The notes under the pieces were generated by a model. It searched no databases. It had not been told where the DNA came from and saw only the letters and a program-made list of their open reading frames with translations. Below, piece by piece: positions 7,925-15,458 of a stretch of 22,969 nucleotides of DNA. The translations under genes and the position numbers were made by a program. Source of the DNA: Pseudomonadota bacterium (GTDB lineage Bacteria; Pseudomonadota; Gammaproteobacteria; Burkholderiales; Rhodocyclaceae). The number at the start of each line of letters is the position of its first letter. Position 1 is the first letter of the stretch. Where the stretch lies: the NCBI GenBank assembly GCA_009778425.1, contig WRJU01000244.1:1-22969 (forward strand). The letters run 5' to 3'.

Positions 7925-10309
7925 ATGCGCTGGCTCATGTACCCGCTCGCCGCGTTACTGGCCTTGGTGATCATCGGATTGGCCACGCTGACCGTCATCA
8001 GTCTGCTGGCCTGGCCCAACCTGCCCCCTCTCGATACCCTGACCGATTACCGGCCCAGCGTCCCCATGCGCGTCTACACCGCCGACGGCCATCTCATCAG
8101 CGAATTCGGGGAAGAACGGCGAAAACTGGTCAGAATCCAGGACGTTCCCGCCCATCTCAGGCAGGCGTTGCTCGCGGCGGAAGACAAAAACTTCTATGAG
8201 CACTCGGGTATCGACCTCATCGGCTTTACGCGCGCACTCATCAACAACCTGCGTTCCGGCTCGCGCGGACAGGGCGGGTCGACCATCACCATGCAGGTCG
8301 CGCGCAACTTCTTCCTGACGCGCGAAAGATCCTATAACCGCAAACTTTACGAAATCCTGCTTGCGCTCAAGATCGAACATAACCTCGGCAAGGATCAGAT
8401 ACTGGAGCTGTACATCAACCAGATATTCCTCGGACAGCGCGCCTATGGCTTTTCAGCCGCAGCCCAGATTTACTTCGGGAAATCGCTCGAAAAGCTCACC
8501 CTGGCCGAAACCGCCGTGCTTGCCGGACTGCCCCAGGCTCCCAGTGCCGCCAACCCGATTTCCAACCTCGGACTGGCGCAACAGCGGCAACGCTATGTCC
8601 TGCGGCGCATGCTCGAAGCCGGATTCATCAGCGAAGCCCAATACAAACAAGCCTTGAACGAACCCCTGCGCATCGCTTCCGGCAGAACTGCGTGGAATAC
8701 CGACACCATCAAATCTTCGATACACGCCGGATACGTAGCCGAAATCGCGCGCCAGATCGCCATTGAGCAGTTCGGCGAACAGACCACCTATCAAAGCGGC
8801 CTCAAGATCATCACCACCATCACGCGCGCCGAACAGGAAGCCGCTTACGAAGCCCTGCGCAAAGGCGTCATGGATTACGACCGCCGCCACGGCTATCGCG
8901 GCCCGGAAAAAGTGCTTTCTTTGCCGCCCGGCGCACCGAACGAGTCGATGAACGAAGAAATCGCCCTGGCGCGCGACTTCGGCGACCTGCTCGCCGCCGT
9001 GGTGCTCGCTGCCACCCCCAAGGAGGTCACTGTCTATCGCAACGGGCGGACAATCTCCATCAGCGGCGACGGCTTACGGTTCGCCGCCCCCCTGTTGAGC
9101 GAAAAAGCCTCGCAAACCCGCCGGGTGCGCCGTGGCGCACTGGTACGTATCCACAAGTCCAGCCAGGGTTGGGAACTCACCCAGTTGCCGGAAGCCGAGG
9201 CCGCCTTGCTTTCCATCGACTCGAAAACCGGCGCGGTGCGCGCCCTGGTCGGAGGCTTCGACTACGACCGCAAGAAATTCAACAACGTCACCCAGGCCGA
9301 ACGCCAGCCGGGTTCCAGTTTCAAGCCCTTCATCTACTCTGCCAGCCTGGAAAAAGGCTACGCACCCGGTACGCTCATCGCGGACGAGCCTCTGTATTAC
9401 CCGGCGGGCGGGGCCACCGTGCAAGAATGGAGCCCGCGCAACTACGATAACAAATACAGCGGCATCATCACCCTGCGGGACGCCCTCGCGCACTCGAAAA
9501 ACATCCCGGCCATCCGCGTACTCGAAGACATCAGTCCAAGCTACGCGCAGCAGTACATCAGCCGCTTCGGCTTCAACGCCGCCCACCATCCGCCCTACCT
9601 GGCGATGGCCTTGGGCACGGGGTCCGTTACGCCGTGGGAAATGGCAACCGCCTACGCCGTGTTCGCCAATGGCGGCTACCGCGTCAACCCCTACGTCATC
9701 AAGGAAATCCGGGACGGCAACGACAAACCGCTTGCCCGCACCAAACCGCTGGTCGCCGGCGAGAGCGCCCAGAGGGTGATCGACGCGCGCAATGCCTGGA
9801 TGATGACTTCCCTGCTCCAGGACGTCGTGCGCCGGGGCACGGCGGTTCGGGCACGCAGCCTCAACCGCAACGACCTTGCCGGCAAGACGGGAACCACCAA
9901 CGATTTCGTCGATGCCTGGTTCTGCGGCTACAACCCCAAGGTTGTCGCCGTCTCCTGGATCGGCTTCCCTATCCCGCGCAACCTGGGCAAAGGCGAAACC
10001 GGGGGGGCTGCGGCGCTGCCAATCTGGATCGACTACATGCGCACCGCGCTGGCCGGTACGCCGGACACCTTTCTCCCCCGCCCGGCGGGCATTGCTTCCG
10101 CCAAAGTGCTGGACGGTCAGCGCGAAGACTTCTACTACGCTGAAAACAAGCCCCCGGCCTTGAAACTCCCGCCCAAGGAAGAAGACTCCATCGACCCCAT
10201 CGACTGGTTCAGTTCCCTGTTTGGCCTTCCTTCTTCTTCCGAGCGCCGTGAGGCGCCGCGACAGCAGCAACGCGCCGCGCCGGTTGAGGACAGGATGTTC
10301 TTTCCATGA
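7925..10309 (+). CDS. mrcA: Penicillin-binding protein 1A (bifunctional glycosyltransferase/transpeptidase)
   Basis: This class A PBP polymerises and cross-links peptidoglycan; it is anchored in the inner membrane with both domains in the periplasm. The 794-residue protein has an N-terminal membrane helix (about 6-29) and a GT51 domain with EDKNFYEHSGID (catalytic Glu86), GQGGSTITMQVARNFFLTRE and IFLGQRAYGFSAAAQIYFGK. The transpeptidase has SSFK (nucleophile Ser464), SKN (Ser524) and KTGTT (Lys654). I chose ATG 7925: the in-frame TTG at 7880 would put the start codon upstream of the TATAAT at 7889. The last ~100 bp overlap the convergent pyrF. Also called ponA in many genomes. Confidence 0.96.
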   Translation: MRWLMYPLAALLALVIIGLATLTVISLLAWPNLPPLDTLTDYRPSVPMRVYTADGHLISEFGEERRKLVRIQDVPAHLRQALLAAEDKNFYEHSGIDLIGFTRALINNLRSGSRGQGGSTITMQVARNFFLTRERSYNRKLYEILLALKIEHNLGKDQILELYINQIFLGQRAYGFSAAAQIYFGKSLEKLTLAETAVLAGLPQAPSAANPISNLGLAQQRQRYVLRRMLEAGFISEAQYKQALNEPLRIASGRTAWNTDTIKSSIHAGYVAEIARQIAIEQFGEQTTYQSGLKIITTITRAEQEAAYEALRKGVMDYDRRHGYRGPEKVLSLPPGAPNESMNEEIALARDFGDLLAAVVLAATPKEVTVYRNGRTISISGDGLRFAAPLLSEKASQTRRVRRGALVRIHKSSQGWELTQLPEAEAALLSIDSKTGAVRALVGGFDYDRKKFNNVTQAERQPGSSFKPFIYSASLEKGYAPGTLIADEPLYYPAGGATVQEWSPRNYDNKYSGIITLRDALAHSKNIPAIRVLEDISPSYAQQYISRFGFNAAHHPPYLAMALGTGSVTPWEMATAYAVFANGGYRVNPYVIKEIRDGNDKPLARTKPLVAGESAQRVIDARNAWMMTSLLQDVVRRGTAVRARSLNRNDLAGKTGTTNDFVDAWFCGYNPKVVAVSWIGFPIPRNLGKGETGGAAALPIWIDYMRTALAGTPDTFLPRPAGIASAKVLDGQREDFYYAENKPPALKLPPKEEDSIDPIDWFSSLFGLPSSSERREAPRQQQRAAPVEDRMFFP

Positions 10310-11159
10310 GCGTGGACGGCCCAGGTACGCGACAAGCGTTGATCGCGGCGCGGGTATCGAGCGCCGCCTGACGCGCGGCGGCGGCAAAATCCCCGTCCCG
10401 GCATTTGCCCTTGCCTTCGCCCGCGTAAAGAATGGCGCGCGACGAATTGAGCATCAGCCCCAAGCCATCGCCTGTCTGCCCGGCGGACACCGTGGCCGCA
10501 ATATCCCCGCCCTGTGCACCAATGCCGGGCACGAGCAAGGGCAGTTCACCCACCAGCGCGCGCACACGGGCCAACTCCTCCGGGAACGTCGCCCCCACCA
10601 CCAACGCGCAATTCCCATTCGCGTTCCAGGCGCCGGAAGCAAGCCGGGCGACGCGCTCATAGAGCTTTTCGCCGTCATCGAGCGCGAGATTCTGCAAATC
10701 GCTCCCGCCAGGGTTCGACGTGCGGCACAACAGGATCACTCCCTTGCCTTCCCAAGCCAGGTAAGGTTCCACGGAATCCTGCCCCATGTAAGGATTCACC
10801 GTGACCGCGTCCGCCTGGTAACGCGCGAAGGCTTCTTCCGCGTAGCGGTTCGCCGTGCTGCCGATGTCCCCGCGCTTCGCGTCCAGGATCACCGGGATGC
10901 CCGGATGCCGCGCGTGGATGTGCTCAATCAGGGCTTCGAGCTGATCTTCGGCGCGGCAAGCCGCGAAGTAAGCAATCTGCGGCTTGAACGCGCAAACCAG
11001 ATCGGCGGTCGCGTCCACAATGCCCCGGCAAAACTCGAAAATGGCCCGTGGCCTGCCAGCCAAGGACGGCGGCAATCGGGTCGGGTCGGGATCGAGCCCC
11101 ACGCAAAGCAGGCTGTCGCGTTCCCGCCATGCAGCCCGCAGGGCGCTCATGAAGTCCAT
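10209..11159 (-). CDS. pyrF: Orotidine 5'-phosphate decarboxylase, type 2, with extended C-terminus
   Basis: PyrF decarboxylates OMP to UMP, the last step of pyrimidine synthesis, in the cytoplasm. It contains LLCVGLDPDPTRLP (about residues 17-30), the catalytic DAKRGDIGS block with Lys95, DAVTVNPYMGQDS, LLCRTSNPGG, LVVGATFPEEL and LVPGIGAQGGD, all marks of the type-2 (sub2) family. The start ATG 11159 has GAGG 8 nt upstream and lies 10 bp after the ubiA stop, so the two are probably one operon. The protein has 316 residues; about 39 residues after RAAINACR are not part of the family core and are encoded antisense to the end of mrcA. Confidence 0.95.
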   Translation of the reverse strand: MDFMSALRAAWRERDSLLCVGLDPDPTRLPPSLAGRPRAIFEFCRGIVDATADLVCAFKPQIAYFAACRAEDQLEALIEHIHARHPGIPVILDAKRGDIGSTANRYAEEAFARYQADAVTVNPYMGQDSVEPYLAWEGKGVILLCRTSNPGGSDLQNLALDDGEKLYERVARLASGAWNANGNCALVVGATFPEELARVRALVGELPLLVPGIGAQGGDIAATVSAGQTGDGLGLMLNSSRAILYAGEGKGKCRDGDFAAAARQAALDTRAAINACRVPGPSTLMERTSCPQPARRVAAVAAPHGARKKKEGQTGN

Positions 11160-11169
11160 GCTCAACGCC

Positions 11170-12051
11170 TCAAACCCGCACGAGATAATCCAACGCGAAT
11201 CCGGCGAAAACCGACGCACCCACCCAGTTGTTGTCTATGAAGGCGCGCCAGCAGGCCGCGCGCTGCCGTGTGCGGATGAGCAGAAATACGCGCCCCGCCA
11301 CCAGCGCGGCCACCCCCATCCCGGCGATAAAAACCCATCCTCGACCGAACGCCAGCCCCACCACAGTAATCAGGGACAAAGAGACCGCATAGCACAGCAT
11401 CACTATCGCGACCTCGTAACGGCCAAACGTGATAGCCGAAGTACGGATGCGGCCCAATTTGATGTCGTCGTTGCGATCCACCATCGCATACGACGTATCG
11501 TAGGAAATCACCCAAAAGAGGTTTGCCACCACCAGCAGCCAGGCCATCGGCGGCACGGCATTCTGCACGGCGGCGAAACTCATCGGGATGCCGAATCCGA
11601 ACGCCACCCCCAGGTAGGCTTGCGGCACAGGGAGAAACCGCTTCGTGAAGGGATAGCTCACCGCCAGGAACAGCGCCGGCAAAGCGATCAGGAACACAAG
11701 GACATTCTGGAGCGGCAGGATCAACAGAAACGAAAGGAACAACAGCCCCAGGCCAAACCAGAACGCCTCGCGCACGCTGATGGCTCCCGTAACGAGAGGA
11801 CGATCCCGCGTTCGCTCCACATGCCCGTCGAACTCCCGATCCGCGTAATCGTTGACGACGCATCCGGCAGAGTGCATCAAGAAGCTGCCAAGCGCGAAAA
11901 TCAACACCATATACAGGGGAGGCGAGCCTTCGGCGGCAATCCACAGCCCCCACATCGTCGGCCAGAGCAATAACATCGTACCCACTTGCTTGCCGAGCGA
12001 ATCGACGCGGATCAAATGGGCGTAGTGAGGGAGGCGGGCAACAATACTCAT
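11170..12051 (-). CDS. ubiA: 4-hydroxybenzoate octaprenyltransferase
   Basis: UbiA attaches the polyprenyl tail to 4-hydroxybenzoate in the inner membrane, the committed step of ubiquinone synthesis. The 293-residue protein has about eight or nine hydrophobic segments and both Asp-rich Mg-diphosphate motifs: NDYADREFD (residues 67-75) and YDTSYAMVDRNDD (184-196). RTRDRPLVTGAIS and the SYPFTKRF loop are also typical. I chose ATG 12051 (MSIVARL) over one 48 bp upstream because family alignments begin near here. ubiC is not next to it. It is followed by pyrF after 10 bp and is divergent from the rquA-like gene, which acts on the product of the same pathway. Confidence 0.95.
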   Translation of the reverse strand: MSIVARLPHYAHLIRVDSLGKQVGTMLLLWPTMWGLWIAAEGSPPLYMVLIFALGSFLMHSAGCVVNDYADREFDGHVERTRDRPLVTGAISVREAFWFGLGLLFLSFLLILPLQNVLVFLIALPALFLAVSYPFTKRFLPVPQAYLGVAFGFGIPMSFAAVQNAVPPMAWLLVVANLFWVISYDTSYAMVDRNDDIKLGRIRTSAITFGRYEVAIVMLCYAVSLSLITVVGLAFGRGWVFIAGMGVAALVAGRVFLLIRTRQRAACWRAFIDNNWVGASVFAGFALDYLVRV

Positions 12052-12303
12052 GGCGGGTTCATCCCAGCGGAGCGGAAAATGGATTCTACCGCAGAACAAA
12101 AGGCAGAACCAAGCTACAAGAACAGCATATATTTTTTGTGACGGGAACCTGTGTGTACCGCGTATACCTTATCAAAAAAAAAAGCAATATTCAATATTAA
12201 GATTTCAAAAAATAATTAAAAGCATTGCATTAATGCTGCGATACATTTATAGTTCATCTGTAATCCATGAGTTTCATTTTCATTTTTAAGTCCTTTTTTC
12301 ATC
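12052..12303. other. AT-rich ubiA/rquA divergent intergenic region
   Basis: No gene is visible in these 252 bp. The right two thirds are strikingly AT-rich compared with the flanking genes. They include a run of ten A (12174-12183), a tandem CAATATT CAATATT (12185-12198) and the candidate rquA promoter. The 30 nt before the rquA start are T-rich. Confidence 0.8.
12225..12253 (+). promoter_or_regulatory. Candidate rquA promoter with overlapping palindrome
   Basis: TTGCAT (12225-12230) is separated by 17 bp from TATAGT (12248-12253), a good sigma-70 match 50 bp before the ATG. An inverted repeat AGCATT-N5-AATGCT (12221-12237) covers the -35 box, where a regulator could block or recruit polymerase. 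Confidence 0.55.
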
Positions 12304-13014
12304 ATGGAACAAAACAGTGTTCTGACGGCGACTGATCCGTATTACGAAGACCTTCCTGCCTACATGACTGAAGTGTACGAATGGGCATACGTAGACCCGG
12401 AGAAGGTACGTCTGCTGGATCATAATCTGGTCGTTCGCGTCTTATTGTTTTTCAACGACCAAAGGCTGATGCGCGCATACCTGAATGAGATCAAGGAAGG
12501 AATGCGTGTCTGGCAAGTTGCCCACGTTTATGGAGACCTGGTCAAACGTGTCGCAGAAAAAATCGGGCCGCAAGGCGTATTCCATCTGACCGACATCACG
12601 CCGATACAGATCGAACACGCAGAGCGTAAATTGGCCGATAAACCGTGGTGTAAGGTGGTTCGTAGCGACGCGGCCGATTTTGTCGGCGAAAGAGGCATCG
12701 ACTATGACGTGATATGCAGTTTCTTTCTTTTGCATGAAGTTCCCGAAGATAAAAAATATCAAATCGTTGATCACATACTAAAAAAATTGCCAAAAGGTGG
12801 AAAAGCCATTTTTGTCGATTACGCCAATCCGGCCAAATGGCAACCAATTCGTTATATTCTTAAAGTCGTCAATCATTTACTCGAACCGTTTGCTGAAGCA
12901 TTATGGAAAAATGAGATTAGCCATTACGCAAGTAAAGCCGACCAATTCGTCTGGGAGAAAAAAACATATTTTGGCGGCGTTTATCAGTGCGTAATTGTCA
13001 GACATAAGGATTGA
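12304..13014 (+). CDS. rquA: Rhodoquinone biosynthesis protein RquA-like (methyltransferase fold)
   Basis: RquA proteins convert ubiquinone to rhodoquinone, the low-potential quinone used with fumarate reductase; they have a class I SAM-methyltransferase fold but replace a methoxy by an amino group. I recognise the family from VYEWAYVDP (residues 24-32), LLDHNLVV, the central SFFLLHEVPEDKK (139-151), GGKAIFVDYANP (165-176), LLEPFAEALW and TYFGGVYQ (221-228). The 236-residue length fits. Instead of a glycine-rich motif I there is MRVWQVAHVYGDL (67-79), which agrees with RquA and not with UbiE or UbiG. The ATG has no Shine-Dalgarno sequence and follows a T-rich leader. The gene is clearly more AT-rich than its neighbours, suggesting transfer. 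It lies beside ubiA. The activity is inferred from family membership. Confidence 0.86.
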   Translation: MEQNSVLTATDPYYEDLPAYMTEVYEWAYVDPEKVRLLDHNLVVRVLLFFNDQRLMRAYLNEIKEGMRVWQVAHVYGDLVKRVAEKIGPQGVFHLTDITPIQIEHAERKLADKPWCKVVRSDAADFVGERGIDYDVICSFFLLHEVPEDKKYQIVDHILKKLPKGGKAIFVDYANPAKWQPIRYILKVVNHLLEPFAEALWKNEISHYASKADQFVWEKKTYFGGVYQCVIVRHKD

Positions 13015-13035
13015 GTACGCGCCAAGCGCGGAAAT

Positions 13036-13065
13036 AAAATCCCTGCCTCGCTCGCGTGGCAGGGA
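13036..13065 (-). terminator. Terminator of the DUF4124 gene
   Basis: TCCCTGCC (13040-13047) and GGCAGGGA (13058-13065) form an 8-bp stem. On the minus strand it is followed by TTTTATTT, so it most likely ends the DUF4124 transcript. The plus-strand side lacks a T run, so for rquA it would be only a stabilising hairpin. Confidence 0.7.
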
Positions 13066-13108
13066 ACCTCAAAAAGCAGGAGAGGAGTTTGCGCCCCTTG
13101 CGCCGCGT

Positions 13109-13579
13109 TCAGCGCAACCCGGACAATTCCTGATTCAAGGCCTCGATGTTGCGCTCGCGCCGTCCGATAGCGTCCTTGTACGGTTGCAAGCGGTCAAGCA
13201 TTCTCTGGTAATTCTTCTCGTCGCCATAACGGACGGCTTCTTGTTCGGCGAGTTCCTTGCGCGCCTCCTCCAGCGCCGATTGTTCGCCGTCCAGCTCTTT
13301 CTCCAGAACCTGGCGCCGGGTCTTGTCGCGTTCCCTCTGCGTGTCGTCGCTCACTTTTGGAAATGCCGCAGACGAGGCATTGGGACGCATGGAGATGGTC
13401 GAAACGGTTTGTTCGCTGGAGAGTTGCTTGCACCCCTTGGCAGAGCCGCCATTATTGCTATAGCTTACCTTCCCGTTGGCATCGACGCATTTGAACACCT
13501 GCGCAGAAGCGGGAAGCGGCGCGAGGGCGAACGTCAGAAATAACAAGGATGAAAAAACGGCGACGCGCGTGGGTTTCAT
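13109..13579 (-). CDS. DUF4124 domain periplasmic protein with coiled coil
   Basis: The function is unknown. The 156-residue protein has a Sec signal peptide ending at PASAQ (about residue 27), then a DUF4124 domain, recognisable from QVFKCVDANGKVSYSN and a second Cys in KGCKQL. The second half (about 80-150) is highly charged, rich in E, R, Q and K, and looks like a coiled coil. No lipobox is seen, so a soluble periplasmic protein is likely. The start ATG 13579 has AGAGGA upstream. It lies downstream of glnA on the same strand, but the glnA terminator separates them. From memory, a DUF4124 gene between glnA and ntrBC is common in betaproteobacteria; ntrBC is not here. Confidence 0.88.
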   Translation of the reverse strand: MKPTRVAVFSSLLFLTFALAPLPASAQVFKCVDANGKVSYSNNGGSAKGCKQLSSEQTVSTISMRPNASSAAFPKVSDDTQRERDKTRRQVLEKELDGEQSALEEARKELAEQEAVRYGDEKNYQRMLDRLQPYKDAIGRRERNIEALNQELSGLR

Positions 13580-13681
13580 GGCTGAAGTCCTCTATGTCTG
13601 CCCAAAAAGGAAAAAGTCACTCCACGCCGAAAACTACACCATGCCAAACAGAGTAAACGCCAACCCTTTCCTCAGTCGGGC

Positions 13682-13714
13682 AAAAAAAAAGACGGGCAAC
13701 AGCCCGTCTTTTTT
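13682..13714 (-). terminator. Terminator of glnA (symmetrical hairpin)
   Basis: GACGGGC (13691-13697) and GCCCGTC (13702-13708) form a perfect stem with a 4-nt loop. It is flanked by nine A on the left and six T on the right, so it can act in both directions. On the minus strand it lies 18 bp after the glnA stop. Confidence 0.93.
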
Positions 13715-13731
13715 ATATCGCCTCTCCGTGT

Positions 13732-15141
13732 TCAAAGGCTGTAGTACATGTCGAACTCGACCGGATGCGTCGTCATGCGGTAGCGGGAGACTTCTTCCAT
13801 CTTCAGTTCGATGTAGGCGTCGATGAAGTCGTTGGAGAACACACCGCCGCGCGTCAGGAATTCCCTGTCCTTGTCGAGGCAATCGAGCGCCTGATCGAGG
13901 CTGGAGCACACGGTCGGAATCCTGGCGTTTTCTTCCGGCGGCAAGTCGTAAAGATTCTTGTCGGCGGGGTCTCCCGGATGAATCCTGTTCTGGATGCCGT
14001 CCAGACCAGCCATCGCCATCGCTGCGAACGCCAGATACGGGTTGGCCGTGGGGTCGGGGAAACGTACCTCGATGCGGCGGCCCTTCTGATTGGTCGCGTA
14101 GGGGATGCGGATGGAAGCGGAGCGGTTGCGGGCGGAATAAGCCAGCTTCACCGGAGCTTCAAAGCCGGGAACCAGCCGCTTGTAAGAGTTGGTTCCGGGG
14201 TTGGTGATGGCATTCAGGGCGCGCGCGTGGCGGATGATACCGCCAGTGTAGTACAGCGCCATTTCCGACAGACCGGCGTAACCGTTGCCCGCGAAGAGAT
14301 TCTGGCCGTTTTTCCAGATGGACTGATGCACGTGCATGCCGGAGCCGTTGTCGCCAACGATGGGCTTGGGCATGAAAGTAGCGGTCTTGCCGTACTGGTG
14401 CGCGACATTGTGCACCACGTATTTGAGCATCTGCGTCCAGTCGGCGCGGCGGGTCAGCGTGGCAAACCGGGTACCAATCTCGCACTGTCCGGCATTAGCC
14501 ACTTCGTGATGGTGCACTTCGACCGGCACACCGATGCTCTCAAGCGCCAAGACCATCGCGGCCCGGATGTCGTTGAGGCTATCGACCGGCGGCACGGGGA
14601 AATACCCACCCTTGACGCGCGGGCGATGGCCGAGATTGCCCCCTTCGTACTTCTCGGCTGTCGACCAGGCTGCTTCTTCGGAAAACACCTTGACGGAAGA
14701 GCCGGACATATCGACCGACCATTCGACGGAGTCGAAAATGAAGAATTCAGGTTCCGGCCCGAAATAAGCGGTATCGCCGATGCCGGTGCTCTTCAGGTAG
14801 GCTTCGGCGCGCTTGGCCACAGAACGGGGGTCGCGGTCATACCCCGTGCCGTCGGACGGTTCGACGATGTCGCAAGTCAATACCAGAGTGGTTTCATCGA
14901 AAAAGGGGTCGATGTAGGCGGATGCGGCATCCGGAAGCAGCATCATGTCGGAAGCCTGAATACCTTTCCATCCGGCCATCGAAGAGCCGTCGAACATGAG
15001 ACCGTGCTCGAACGCCTCCTCTCCAAAAGCGGAAACCGGCACACCCACGTGCTGTTCCTTGCCGATGGTATCGGTAAAACGGTAGTCAACGAAGCTGACC
15101 TCGTTTTCCTGGATCAACTTCATGACATCTTGAGGACTCAT
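13732..15141 (-). CDS. glnA: Glutamine synthetase, type I
   Basis: GlnA makes glutamine from glutamate, ammonia and ATP as a cytoplasmic dodecamer. The 469-residue protein has the usual GSI-beta length. Visible motifs are MFDGSSMAGWKGIQASDM (residues 49-66), YFGPEPEFFIFD, ANAGQCEIGTRF, GDNGSGMHVHQS (263-273) and NPGTNSYKRLVPGFEAP. The adenylylation site is KNLYDLPPEE with Tyr398, so control by GlnE adenylyltransferase is expected. I chose ATG 15141 because AGGAG is 6 nt upstream; a further start at 15162 would place that site inside the gene. A strong terminator follows. No ntrBC genes are adjacent and I could not find a sigma-54 promoter upstream. Confidence 0.97.
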   Translation of the reverse strand: MSPQDVMKLIQENEVSFVDYRFTDTIGKEQHVGVPVSAFGEEAFEHGLMFDGSSMAGWKGIQASDMMLLPDAASAYIDPFFDETTLVLTCDIVEPSDGTGYDRDPRSVAKRAEAYLKSTGIGDTAYFGPEPEFFIFDSVEWSVDMSGSSVKVFSEEAAWSTAEKYEGGNLGHRPRVKGGYFPVPPVDSLNDIRAAMVLALESIGVPVEVHHHEVANAGQCEIGTRFATLTRRADWTQMLKYVVHNVAHQYGKTATFMPKPIVGDNGSGMHVHQSIWKNGQNLFAGNGYAGLSEMALYYTGGIIRHARALNAITNPGTNSYKRLVPGFEAPVKLAYSARNRSASIRIPYATNQKGRRIEVRFPDPTANPYLAFAAMAMAGLDGIQNRIHPGDPADKNLYDLPPEENARIPTVCSSLDQALDCLDKDREFLTRGGVFSNDFIDAYIELKMEEVSRYRMTTHPVEFDMYYSL

Positions 15142-15458
15142 GTTCACTCCTGGTGAAATCAATCAAAGCAAAATCAATCAAAACAAACTGTCTGGAAAAT
15201 CGGCCTAAAAAACCCTCTTCCTTCCCGACAAGCAGACAGGCGCGGAAACCAGCAGTCTCCAAGCCGCCGAACATCCAACCAGCCATATATTGTGTCACAA
15301 GGGCACGGATGAATCAGAAATGGTAGACATTCATCAGGCTGATGCGTCACACGGGAAGGCAGACTGAACGGAAAAATCGTACATTGCCCGTTCCGCCCCC
15401 TTCTTTTGCAACGGGAGATGTGATCGTATTGCGCCCACATGATCTGCATAGGGATTAA
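15142..15458. other. glnA/MFS divergent intergenic region
   Basis: No gene is seen in these 317 bp. Next to glnA, AAATCAATCAAA occurs twice with a 15-bp period (15156-15167 and 15171-15182), lying in the glnA leader just before its ribosome site. Further up is an inverted repeat GATGAAT/ATTCATC (15308-15314 and 15329-15335). I found no convincing sigma-70 or sigma-54 promoter. Confidence 0.75.

Noticed and set aside
12160..12180. FNR box upstream of rquA
   Set aside because: Only an ATCAA half-site is present; the other half is missing at the required spacing.
13765..15156. 463-codon open frame antisense to glnA
   Set aside because: It is a high-GC shadow of a certain glutamine synthetase gene and has no recognisable domains.
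15142..15458. Sigma-54 promoter or NtrC site for glnA
   Set aside because: No TGGCAC-N5-TTGC match or NtrC palindrome could be found by eye on the minus strand.
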